A stretch of DNA of 6,598 nt, taken from NCBI GenBank assembly GCA_938038165.1, contig CALHRB010000192.1, positions 1 through 6,598 of the forward strand, read 5' to 3'. The stretch is from Candidatus Kapaibacterium sp. GTDB taxonomy: Bacteria; Bacteroidota; Ignavibacteria; Kapaibacteriales; UBA2268. A program made the translations under genes and the position numbers. Positions 1-6,598 of this stretch are shown in pieces. The stretch's first letter is position 1; each line of letters starts with the position of its first letter. Under the pieces are notes generated by a model. The model had not been told where the DNA came from. It worked only from the letters and a program-made list of their open reading frames with translations, and searched no databases.

Positions 1-54
1 CTAATAAAAGGAATTGTTGATATTTCAAATATTGTTCTAAAAATAAGGATTTAA
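1..54 (+). CDS. rimP: 3' end of upstream gene, probably ribosome maturation factor RimP (partial)
   Basis: Frame 1 is the only + strand frame open from the window edge. It encodes 17 residues (LIKGIVDISNIVLKIRI) and stops with TAA at 52-54, four bases before the nusA ATG. RimP proteins usually end in a beta-strand-rich SH3-like domain, and the alternating hydrophobic pattern (IVLKIRI) fits such an end. The main argument is position: rimP lies directly upstream of nusA in most bacteria, where its product helps assemble the 30S subunit. The visible piece is too short to prove family membership, so the name rests on context. Confidence 0.5.
   Translation, partial: LIKGIVDISNIVLKIRI
45..49 (+). 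promoter_or_regulatory. Shine-Dalgarno-like site for nusA
   Basis: AAGGA lies 9 bases before the ATG at 59 and just before the stop codon of the upstream gene (52-54). It is the only gene start in the window with a recognisable anti-16S-complementary motif; infB, rbfA, truB and ribF have A-rich or plain leaders. The site supports the upstream of two candidate nusA starts. Its place at the end of the preceding reading frame suggests translational coupling. Confidence 0.5.
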
Positions 55-58
55 AATA

Positions 59-1456
59 ATGGCAAAAGTTAAAGAAAAAGCACGTGGTGATAAAAAAATG
101 ATTATCGAGGCTTTCACTGAAATGGCTAAGGAGCGAAATATAGACCGAGATTTATTGCAAGGTATTCTTGAAGAAACATTATCACAACTTATAAGAAAGA
201 AATACGGGGCTGATTCTAACTTTGAAATTGTTGTAAATATGGACAAAGGTGATATTGAAATTTACTTAATGAAAGAAATTGTCGAAGAAGTTGTTAATGA
301 ACAAACAGAAATTAGTCTTGAAGAAGCAATAAAAAAGAGTGGAGAACAGCTTGAAATTGGCGACGAATTTATCGAGGAAATTACACTGGATAACATTGGT
401 GAAAATTTTGGTAGAAGATTAATTACACTCGCTTCTCAAGGATTAAACCAAAGAATTAGAGATATTGAAAAAGAAAACATTTACAATGAATACATTGACA
501 GGGTTGGAGAGATACTTGTAGGCGAGGTTTATCAGATTAGACGAAACGATATATTAGTTATGCATAACAAGGTCGAACTGAGGCTGCCCAGGGAAGAACA
601 AATACCGAATGAAACATACAAAGGGAAAAAGAATCAAACAATTAAAGCCTTATTAAAAGAAGTGAGGCGTGGTGGAAGCGGCGGTGTTCCTGAGTTAATT
701 CTGTCAAGAGCATCAGATGAGTTTCTTGCAAAACTGTTTGAGGTAGAAATACCTGAAATTTATGACGGTATTATTGTAATCAAAGCAATTGCCAGAGACC
801 CCGGAGAGAGGTCTAAAGTTGCAGTAATGTCAACCGATGAGAGGGTTGATCCAGTCGGTGCCTGCGTGGGTATGAAAGGCATCAGAATACATTCAATCGT
901 AAGAGAATTGAATAATGAAAATATTGACCTAATAGAATATTCTGACAATCCTAAAGTTTTTATTGCAAAAGCTTTGTTGCCAGCTAAAATAAAGGAAATT
1001 TCAATATCGGAGGAAACACGGACTGCTACTGTTGTTGTTTCCGAAGATCAGGTTCCTTTAGCAATTGGCAAAAATGGCCAGAACGTCAGATTAGCATCAA
1101 AGCTGACTGGTTATTCAATAACTTTAATTAAGGAAGGTGGAGAAGATATAGAACTTGTTGAATTCAAAGAAGAATTGGGACTTGCTCTCTATCAGGAATT
1201 GAAATCACTCGGAATTGAGACTGCAAGAGAATTTCTTGAATATAACATTGGTAAACTTCTGAATGTGAAGGGGATGACAAAAGATATACTGATTGAAATG
1301 AGAAGTATAATTCTTGCTGAATTTGATGAAGAAGAGTCTCAGGAAATGCTCGATAAAATTAAAAATTATGAAAATCAAGAAGACAACGCAACAAATTATG
1401 AAGAAGAAAATCCAGAAGATGATAAGGAAGACGAAATTATAATAGACTTTGAATAA
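59..1456 (+). CDS. nusA: Transcription termination/antitermination factor NusA
   Basis: NusA binds RNA polymerase and nascent RNA in the cytoplasm and tunes pausing, intrinsic termination and antitermination. The 465-residue protein shows the family order. The N-terminal RNA polymerase-binding domain is at about 14-140 (IIEAFTEMAKERNIDRDLL). The S1 domain is at about 148-217, ending in the typical LPREEQIP and LILSR blocks. KH1 is at about 225-310, with VDPVGACVGMKG and its GxxG loop at 271-274. KH2 is at about 315-375, with GKNG at 337-340. One helix-hairpin-helix-like C-terminal unit is at about 376-425, where gamma-proteobacterial NusA has two acidic repeats. An acidic tail (about 440-465) ends the protein. 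Start choice: ATG 59 has an AAGGA site and sits 4 bases after the previous stop. ATG 98 (Met14) would remove a basic leader and lies close to where the family usually begins. Family assignment is secure; the exact start is less so. Confidence 0.97.
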   Translation: MAKVKEKARGDKKMIIEAFTEMAKERNIDRDLLQGILEETLSQLIRKKYGADSNFEIVVNMDKGDIEIYLMKEIVEEVVNEQTEISLEEAIKKSGEQLEIGDEFIEEITLDNIGENFGRRLITLASQGLNQRIRDIEKENIYNEYIDRVGEILVGEVYQIRRNDILVMHNKVELRLPREEQIPNETYKGKKNQTIKALLKEVRRGGSGGVPELILSRASDEFLAKLFEVEIPEIYDGIIVIKAIARDPGERSKVAVMSTDERVDPVGACVGMKGIRIHSIVRELNNENIDLIEYSDNPKVFIAKALLPAKIKEISISEETRTATVVVSEDQVPLAIGKNGQNVRLASKLTGYSITLIKEGGEDIELVEFKEELGLALYQELKSLGIETAREFLEYNIGKLLNVKGMTKDILIEMRSIILAEFDEEESQEMLDKIKNYENQEDNATNYEEENPEDDKEDEIIIDFE

Positions 1457-1531
1457 ATCAATCTGAGTTTATTTAAGTTTTTTAGTTAATTAAATTTATA
1501 ATCAAGAAAAAATAAGAATGTTCAAAAATTT

Positions 1532-4405
1532 ATGGCTGTAACTGAAAAGATAAGACTCTTTAAATTAGCTTCCGAAATTAACATTGGAAGAGAAAATATT
1601 GTGGAATTTTTGCAAAGCAAAGGTTTTAAGATCGAGAACAAAGCAACCGCAATATTAAGCGATGAAATGGTAGATTTAGTACTCGAAAAATTCAAGAAAG
1701 AAAAGAAAGCAGCTGATACCCAAAGGCAAAAACTTGAAAAATACAAAACTCCCAAAAAGGTTATCGAAGTAAAAGATAAGGTTGAAGAAAAAATAATACA
1801 GGATTTGACCATAGATATTATGGTTGAACGTGAAAGGCTTCCTCTCAAAGATACTGAGCTTGCACCTGAGATTGCTAAAGTAAAAGAAGAACAGCAGATA
1901 AAAGAAAAAGCTGTTGAAGAAATTGTTAAGGATATTAAAAAAGAACCTGAACTAACTAAAGTTCAAAAAGCAAAAAAAGAAAAGATTGAACCCCAAAAAG
2001 AGATTCCCAAAGAAACGCCAAAAGTTTTCGAAGAAGTTCAGGAAGAAATAATTGGCATTGAACTTCAAAAACCAATTGAGATTATTGAATCTGAACAGGA
2101 AAAAGAGATAATAGAACCTACTACTGAACCGATTCAAACCGATATTATTACGGATGAAGTCAGTCAAAAAGAAAAAGATACTGAAAAGAAGAAAAAGAAG
2201 AAAAAGAAGAAAAAAATTGTCGAAGTAGAATATGAGGATGGCGTTACATCTTTCAGAAAAGCACCGAAAGGCTTAAAGATTATTGGAAAAATTGATCTTG
2301 ATGAAATTAAAGAAGCACCCAAAAAAGGGAAAGAAAAAGAACACGAGGAAGAGATAGTTGAGGAAAAACGAACCGAAATTGAATATGACAGTATAAAGAA
2401 AAAGTACAAAATCAAAGGAAGAGACAGAGATGCTACTATCAAGGAAAAAGTATCTATAGATAAAAGAAAGAAAAAGAAAAAAAGCCTAAGAGAAACTATT
2501 AGCAAGGATGAAGTTGACAGAGCAATCAAGGAAACACTGACCGGAATATCCGAAGCTGCTTTGACCGTTAAAAGATCGAAGCTAAAGCAAAAGAAAAAAG
2601 CCGAACGAGAAGAAAAAGAGATGAAAAGAATTGAGGAACAAGAAAAAGAATCAAAGAAACTTCAGTTGTCTGAGTTCGTCACAACAAACGACCTTGCAAA
2701 TTTAATGAAGGTAAGTTCCAATGATATTATAAAAAAGTGTTTCGATCTTGGTCTTTTCGTTACAATTAATCAAAGACTTGATAAAGATACAATAACATTA
2801 ATTGCTGATGATTATGGAATTGAAGTATCATTTTTAGATGACAAGGAAATTCAAATAATAACAGAAGAAGATGATCCCCCGGAAACCAAAAAACCAAGAC
2901 CACCAATCGTTACAATTATGGGACATGTTGACCATGGCAAAACTTCATTACTGGATTACATAAGAAATACTAATGTTGTTGCAGGCGAAGCAGGCGGAAT
3001 AACCCAGCATATTGGAGCTTATCAAGTGGAATTACCCAATGGCAAATTTATTTCATTTCTTGATACACCGGGACATGAAGCCTTCACAGCAATGAGAGCC
3101 AGAGGCGCATTAGTTACTGATATTGTTGTTCTGGTTGTAGCAGCTGATGATGCTGTTATGCCTCAGACTGTTGAAGCTATAAGTCATGCTCTTGCTGCCA
3201 ATGTTCCAATAATTGTAGCTATTAATAAAATTGATAAACCTGATGCAAATCCTGACAGAATAAAACAACAACTTTCAGAACACAACATATTGATTGAAGA
3301 ATGGGGTGGAAAATATCAATCAGTTGAAATATCATCAAAAAGAGGGGATAACATTGATTTATTATTAGAAAAAATCTTGCTCGAAGCTGAATTATTGGAC
3401 TTAAAAGCAAGATACGACAGAAAAGCAGTCGCTCCCGTCATTGAAGCAAACTTAGACAAAGGTCTTGGAGCTGTTGCGACTGTCATTGTTCAAAAAGGAA
3501 CATTAAAAATTCATGATTACTTTGTTGCCGGTCATCATTCCGGAAGAGTCAGAGCTATGTTTGACGAAAGAGACAACAAGGTTAACGAAGCTACTCCCTC
3601 AATGCCTGTCAGGGTTATTGGATTTGACGGATTACCAGAAGCTGGAGATATATTAACTGTTGTAGATTCAGATCAACAGGCTCGAATGATAGCTGCACAA
3701 AGAAAACAAATGAGAAGGGAACAAGAATTTAAACAAGTCAGGCACGTTACTCTTGATGATATATCCAAACAAATCCAAATTGGTGGAGTTCGGGATTTGT
3801 TCCTAATCCTCAAATGTGATGTTGCCGGTACTATTGAAGCTTTGTCAGATTCTCTTCTTAAATTATCAAGGGACGAAGTTCGAATTCAAATAATTCACAA
3901 AGGCGTAGGAGATATCAACGAGTCTGATGTTATGCTGGCTTATGCTTCAAGTGCTGTAATTATTGGTTTTCAGGTTGGAATAACCAACAAAGCAAAAAAA
4001 CTTGCTGAGACTGAATCTGTTGATATTAGAATTTACAACATTATTTATGATTGTATTAATGAAATCAAGCTTGCATTAGAAGGACTTTTAACACCAGAAA
4101 TAAAAGAAGATATTACTGCAACTGTCGAAATCAGAAAAGTTTATAAAATTAGTAAGGTTGGAAATATTGCCGGATGTTATGTTTTAAATGGGAAAATTTC
4201 AAGAAATGATAAAATAAGGGTACTAAGAGATGGATTCCCTATCTTTAATGGTTATATATCTACTTTGAAAAGAGGTAAAGATGATGTTAAAGAAGTTGAT
4301 ACCGGATTTGAATGCGGCATTTCAATAGATGGCTTTAACGGCATTGAGGTCGGTGATATTATAGAAGGATATAGAGTTACTGAAATGAAAAGAAAAATTT
4401 ATTAA
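1532..4405 (+). CDS. infB: Translation initiation factor IF-2
   Basis: IF2 is the GTPase that places fMet-tRNA on the 30S subunit and promotes 50S joining. The 957-residue protein starts with a small helical IF2 N-terminal domain (about 5-55, IRLFKLASEINIGRENIVEF). A charged Lys/Glu linker follows (about 56-375), including ten lysines in a row at 219-228. A second IF2_N-type module is at about 378-437. The G domain (about 457-625) has G1 GHVDHGKT 464-471, a G2 region with GGITQHIGAY 488-497, G3 DTPGH 511-515 with the catalytic-type His515, G4 NKID 565-568, and G5 as SSK 601-603 instead of the more common SAK. Domains II (about 630-720), III (about 745-845) and the fMet-tRNA-binding C2 (about 855-950, with Cys882 and the ECGI block at 927-930) are complete. 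The ATG has no Shine-Dalgarno motif, but the protein starts exactly where relatives do. It lies 75 bases after nusA with no ylxR or ylxQ between them. Confidence 0.98.
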   Translation: MAVTEKIRLFKLASEINIGRENIVEFLQSKGFKIENKATAILSDEMVDLVLEKFKKEKKAADTQRQKLEKYKTPKKVIEVKDKVEEKIIQDLTIDIMVERERLPLKDTELAPEIAKVKEEQQIKEKAVEEIVKDIKKEPELTKVQKAKKEKIEPQKEIPKETPKVFEEVQEEIIGIELQKPIEIIESEQEKEIIEPTTEPIQTDIITDEVSQKEKDTEKKKKKKKKKKIVEVEYEDGVTSFRKAPKGLKIIGKIDLDEIKEAPKKGKEKEHEEEIVEEKRTEIEYDSIKKKYKIKGRDRDATIKEKVSIDKRKKKKKSLRETISKDEVDRAIKETLTGISEAALTVKRSKLKQKKKAEREEKEMKRIEEQEKESKKLQLSEFVTTNDLANLMKVSSNDIIKKCFDLGLFVTINQRLDKDTITLIADDYGIEVSFLDDKEIQIITEEDDPPETKKPRPPIVTIMGHVDHGKTSLLDYIRNTNVVAGEAGGITQHIGAYQVELPNGKFISFLDTPGHEAFTAMRARGALVTDIVVLVVAADDAVMPQTVEAISHALAANVPIIVAINKIDKPDANPDRIKQQLSEHNILIEEWGGKYQSVEISSKRGDNIDLLLEKILLEAELLDLKARYDRKAVAPVIEANLDKGLGAVATVIVQKGTLKIHDYFVAGHHSGRVRAMFDERDNKVNEATPSMPVRVIGFDGLPEAGDILTVVDSDQQARMIAAQRKQMRREQEFKQVRHVTLDDISKQIQIGGVRDLFLILKCDVAGTIEALSDSLLKLSRDEVRIQIIHKGVGDINESDVMLAYASSAVIIGFQVGITNKAKKLAETESVDIRIYNIIYDCINEIKLALEGLLTPEIKEDITATVEIRKVYKISKVGNIAGCYVLNGKISRNDKIRVLRDGFPIFNGYISTLKRGKDDVKEVDTGFECGISIDGFNGIEVGDIIEGYRVTEMKRKIY
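2186..2215 (+). repeat. Poly-lysine codon run inside infB
   Basis: Ten consecutive Lys codons (AAG and AAA mixed) encode residues 219-228 of IF2. A second basic cluster, KRKKKKK at residues 311-317 (bases 2462-2482), contains an uninterrupted run of seven A (2477-2483). The run belongs to the disordered, charged linker of IF2, a region known to vary strongly in length and composition between species. It is a low-complexity tract rather than a mobile repeat. Confidence 0.85.
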
Positions 4406-4482
4406 TCCTTCAATCTATAGCATCTGAACTAATTTTTTAGGAATGGTATATAGTTTTTTTGCAATTTAATTTTTTTTTAAAG

Positions 4483-4863
4483 ATGTCTATCAGAGCGGAA
4501 AAAGTTAGCAATGAAATCAGGAAGGCAATAGTTAAGCCTATTAATGAACTTGCCATAGAACACAAAGCAGGACTCCTGACTATTACCACCGTCAGAATAT
4601 CAAAAGACCTGAAGATTGCACGAGTGTATTTCAGTTTAATGGGCGGAACTTTGAGTAAAAGTAAATTTATTGAAATTTTAGAATTAAACAAATCAGAAAT
4701 AAGAAGATCAATTGCAAACAATGTTAGGTTGAGATTTGTTCCCGAGTTAAGGTTTTTTTATGATGATACACTGGACACAATTGAACATATCTCCGAGGTA
4801 CTCAAAAAAGTTCAGAATAAAGATTCAAGTAATAATAATGAATTATTAAATCCAAATCCTTGA
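4483..4863 (+). CDS. rbfA: 30S ribosome-binding factor RbfA
   Basis: RbfA is a small single-domain KH-type protein that binds the immature 30S subunit near the 5' part of 16S rRNA and assists its late maturation and cold adaptation. The 126-residue product starts with the family's typical MSIRAEKV and carries the conserved core TTVRISKDLKIARVYFSL (about 35-52) and the signature LRFVPELRFFYDDTLD (about 83-98). The ATG at 4483 is chosen because it matches family starts. A TTG at 4459 would add eight residues translated from a T-rich leader and is unlikely. The interhelical AxG kink typical of RbfA reads Asn-Lys-Ser (69-71) by ungapped alignment back from the PEL motif. The last 15 residues form a polar Asn/Ser-rich tail. 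The gene sits 77 bases after infB and 69 bases before truB, in the usual infB-rbfA-truB order. Confidence 0.95.
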   Translation: MSIRAEKVSNEIRKAIVKPINELAIEHKAGLLTITTVRISKDLKIARVYFSLMGGTLSKSKFIEILELNKSEIRRSIANNVRLRFVPELRFFYDDTLDTIEHISEVLKKVQNKDSSNNNELLNPNP

Positions 4864-4932
4864 GCATTTCATTTTTCATTTTATTGATTTCTTCCAGTTA
4901 TCCCTGAAAAAAAACCTTAACAATAAACCCAG

Positions 4933-5679
4933 ATGATGATTTTAACAAGAGAAAATCTAAGTTGCTTCGAAGAATGGTTTGAATTATTAGAAAAAGATGG
5001 AGGGTTTGGATTGTTTAATAAAAATAAAGGATGGACTTCAATGGATCTGGTTGCAAAGCTTAGAAGCATCAGCAAGATAAAAAAAGTGGGACACTGCGGA
5101 ACGCTCGATCCTCTGGCAAATGGATTAATGATAATTGCATTTGGTAAAGCAACCAAAAGGATAAAAGAATTTTTAAATTTAACCAAAAGATATTCAGCGA
5201 CATTAAAATTTGGAGCGAGGACAGCAAGTTTTGACAGCGAAATGCAGGAAGAAGATATTAAAAAAATTGATTATTTGAACGAGAAAATCATAAATGAAAC
5301 TTTAAGAGAGTTTACCGGAAAAATTTTTCAAAAACCACCAATTTATTCAGCTAAAAGTTTTAAAGGGAAAAAATTATATAAATATATCAGGAATAAAAAC
5401 ACAATAGACAAAGATGCTATTGAAGCAATAAGGGAAGTAAAAAAAAATGAAATTGTTATCTATGAAATTACTCTTTTAAATTACTTTCAAGGGTATGGAG
5501 TGATAGATGTGAAATGTAGCGCCGGGACTTATATAAGAACTCTTGCTGACGACATTGGTCAAAAGTTAGGATGTGGAGCATATCTGTTTGATTTAACCAG
5601 AACTGAAATTGGTGATTACAAATTAGAGCAAAGTATTACAATTGAAGAATTTCAAAAGTTAATTATTGACATTAATTGA
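4933..5679 (+). CDS. truB: tRNA pseudouridine(55) synthase TruB, short form
   Basis: TruB isomerises U55 to pseudouridine in the T loop of tRNAs. The 248-residue protein has the diagnostic blocks in order: GWTSMDLVAKLR (33-44); GHCGTLDPLANGLM (53-66) with catalytic Asp59; KRYSATLKFG (85-94), whose Tyr87 is the conserved active-site tyrosine; QKPPIYSA with GKKLYKYIR (133-153); and CSAGTYIRTLADDIG (195-209) with Arg202. The protein ends about 25 residues after the LTRTEIGDY block, leaving no room for the C-terminal PUA-like domain of the E. coli enzyme. Such short forms are common in other phyla. About 25 residues precede the point where the family usually begins. ATG 4933 and ATG 4936 are adjacent, and no further Met occurs before residue 37, inside the conserved core, so the extension appears real. 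Neither start has a Shine-Dalgarno motif. The spacer to ribF is 38 bases. Confidence 0.96.
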   Translation: MMILTRENLSCFEEWFELLEKDGGFGLFNKNKGWTSMDLVAKLRSISKIKKVGHCGTLDPLANGLMIIAFGKATKRIKEFLNLTKRYSATLKFGARTASFDSEMQEEDIKKIDYLNEKIINETLREFTGKIFQKPPIYSAKSFKGKKLYKYIRNKNTIDKDAIEAIREVKKNEIVIYEITLLNYFQGYGVIDVKCSAGTYIRTLADDIGQKLGCGAYLFDLTRTEIGDYKLEQSITIEEFQKLIIDIN

Positions 5680-5717
5680 ATTAAAAGTTCAGGAATTTTT
5701 TATAAAAAGAAAAAAAA

Positions 5718-6598
5718 ATGAAAATATATAAAAAACTTGATGAGATTATTTACGACAAAAAAACTGTTCTTACTCTGGGAACATTTGATGGTGTGCATCT
5801 CGGTCATAGGTTTATTATTGATAGGTTAAAGAAAATTGCTGAGGAAAACCGCTATCGGGATTTTATCATTACTATGGAACCACACCCACAGGTAGTTTTA
5901 AATAAACCCGACAAAGGTCCTATCAAACTATTAACAACCATCGAAGAAAGGCTCCAATTATTTGAAGAATTGGGAATACAAAATTGTTATGTCCTTGAAT
6001 TTAACCATGCAATTGCAAATATGGACGGCAAACAGTTTGTAGAACAGGTAATGGTAAAGACTATCGGAATAAGCAAAATCTTGATGGGTTACGATCATTT
6101 ATTCGGAAAAAATCGAGGCGGTAATGAAGAACTCCTGAAAAACTTAGGAACAGCTTATGATTTTGAAGTTGAAAAGCTTGAAGGATATGAAAAAGACGGT
6201 ATATTTGTTTCAAGTACAAAAATTCGAAGAGCATTGGAAGAAAAGAGAATAGAAGATGCCAATCGAATGCTTGGCAGTGATTATTTTATTTTAGGCGAAG
6301 TTATACATGGAGTTGGGAGGGGCAGAAAAATAGGTTATCCAACTGCAAACATAAAGATTGAAAATCAATATAAACTAATACCACCGGTGGGAGTGTATTT
6401 TGTTTCAGCATTCATAAGAAACAAAAAAGTATTTGGGATGGCAAATATTGGATTTCGACCGACTTTTGAGGATAATATGGGACTTGTTCTTGAAGTATAT
6501 TTTTTTGATATTAAAGAAGATTTATATGGATTAAGGCTTAAAATTCAATTTCATAAATATCTTAGAAACGAAGAAAAATTTAGTGGTGTTGAAGAATT
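5718..6598 (+). CDS. ribF: Bifunctional riboflavin kinase / FAD synthetase RibF (3' end missing)
   Basis: RibF phosphorylates riboflavin to FMN and then adenylates FMN to FAD. The frame stays open for 293 codons to the window edge. The N-terminal FAD synthetase domain (about 1-180) shows GTFDGVHLGH (21-30) with the HxGH nucleotidyltransferase motif, MEPHP (53-57), MGYDHLFGKNRGG (123-135) and SSTKIR (165-170). The riboflavin kinase domain (about 185 onward) shows GVGRGRKIGYPTAN (198-211), containing the PTAN substrate/ATP-binding motif, the NIGFRPTF block (243-250) and LEVYFFD, with Glu259 as the likely catalytic base, followed by LYG (269-271). Relatives of about 305-315 residues suggest only some 12-25 residues are lost beyond the window. 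The ATG follows a run of A, with an in-frame TAA at 5703-5705 just upstream, so no longer start is possible. No FMN riboswitch fits in the 38-base leader, so expression probably depends on operon read-through. Confidence 0.96.
   Translation, partial: MKIYKKLDEIIYDKKTVLTLGTFDGVHLGHRFIIDRLKKIAEENRYRDFIITMEPHPQVVLNKPDKGPIKLLTTIEERLQLFEELGIQNCYVLEFNHAIANMDGKQFVEQVMVKTIGISKILMGYDHLFGKNRGGNEELLKNLGTAYDFEVEKLEGYEKDGIFVSSTKIRRALEEKRIEDANRMLGSDYFILGEVIHGVGRGRKIGYPTANIKIENQYKLIPPVGVYFVSAFIRNKKVFGMANIGFRPTFEDNMGLVLEVYFFDIKEDLYGLRLKIQFHKYLRNEEKFSGVEE

Noticed and set aside
1457..1531. ylxR or ylxQ remnant, or a terminator, between nusA and infB.
   Set aside because: The 75-base spacer has no coding resemblance and no GC-rich stem; it is plain AT-rich DNA.
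2164..2529. Minus-strand open frame rich in Phe and Ser across the IF2 linker.
   Set aside because: It is the mirror of the Lys/Glu codons of infB (TTT/TTC opposite AAA/GAA), with no ribosome site or family resemblance. The same holds for the other minus-strand frames.
4406..4460. Possible terminator between infB and rbfA: CTATA (4415-4419) could pair with TATAG (4449-4453), followed by seven T.
   Set aside because: The stem is only five A/T-dominated pairs around a 29-base loop and cannot be extended, so it would not form a stable hairpin. The T-runs fit the general base composition.
4443..4469. Eight-codon leader frame (ATG 4443 to TAA 4469) before rbfA.
   Set aside because: AGGA abuts the ATG with no spacing, the peptide has no meaning I can recognise, and such frames are expected by chance.
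4459..4482. TTG start for rbfA giving eight extra residues.
   Set aside because: The extra residues (MQFNFFLK) come from a T-rich leader with no ribosome site, while ATG 4483 gives the family's usual MSIRAEKV start.
5680..5717. FMN riboswitch upstream of ribF.
   Set aside because: The spacer is 38 bases and lacks the conserved RFN element segments, which need well over 100 bases.

Overview
The window is one stretch of a conserved bacterial translation and RNA-maturation operon, all on the + strand and AT-rich throughout. The order is the tail of an upstream gene (probably rimP), then nusA, infB, rbfA, truB and ribF, with ribF running off the right edge. I found no mobile element, CRISPR array, tRNA, rRNA or convincing terminator. 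Open frames on the minus strand, and the + strand frames lying inside these genes, look like shadows of the real genes.

Layout: positions 1-54 are the last 17 codons and stop of the upstream gene. nusA (59-1456) starts 4 bases later. After a 75-base AT-rich spacer comes infB (1532-4405), a long IF2 with a very lysine- and glutamate-rich N-terminal half. After 77 bases comes rbfA (4483-4863), after 69 bases truB (4933-5679, a short form without room for a PUA domain), and after 38 bases ribF (5718 to the window end, 293 codons visible and missing only its last part). No intergenic stretch exceeds 80 bases. None holds a stem followed by a T-run strong enough to be called a terminator, so the genes are probably co-transcribed from a promoter left of the window.

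How the genes fit together: NusA controls pausing, termination and antitermination of RNA polymerase. IF2 brings initiator tRNA to the ribosome. RbfA (and RimP, if the upstream gene is rimP) matures the 30S subunit. TruB makes pseudouridine 55 in tRNA. RibF makes FMN and FAD and is a common passenger of this cluster. In many bacteria rpsO follows, but that lies beyond the window.

Organism: the sequence suggests the Bacteroidota/Chlorobiota/Ignavibacteriota group, most likely an Ignavibacteria-like lineage. The reasons are low GC, mostly A-rich leaders without Shine-Dalgarno motifs, infB following nusA with no ylxR or ylxQ between them, the style of the IF2 N-terminus, and the rbfA-truB-ribF linkage. 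This is inference from gene style, not a database match.

The window is largely ordinary housekeeping DNA and I do not see a new system in it. The points worth a second look are small: the lysine-rich IF2 linker with ten consecutive lysines, N-terminal extensions on NusA and TruB, a tiny reading frame overlapping the infB start, a possible internal promoter before infB, and the loss of the AxG kink in RbfA.
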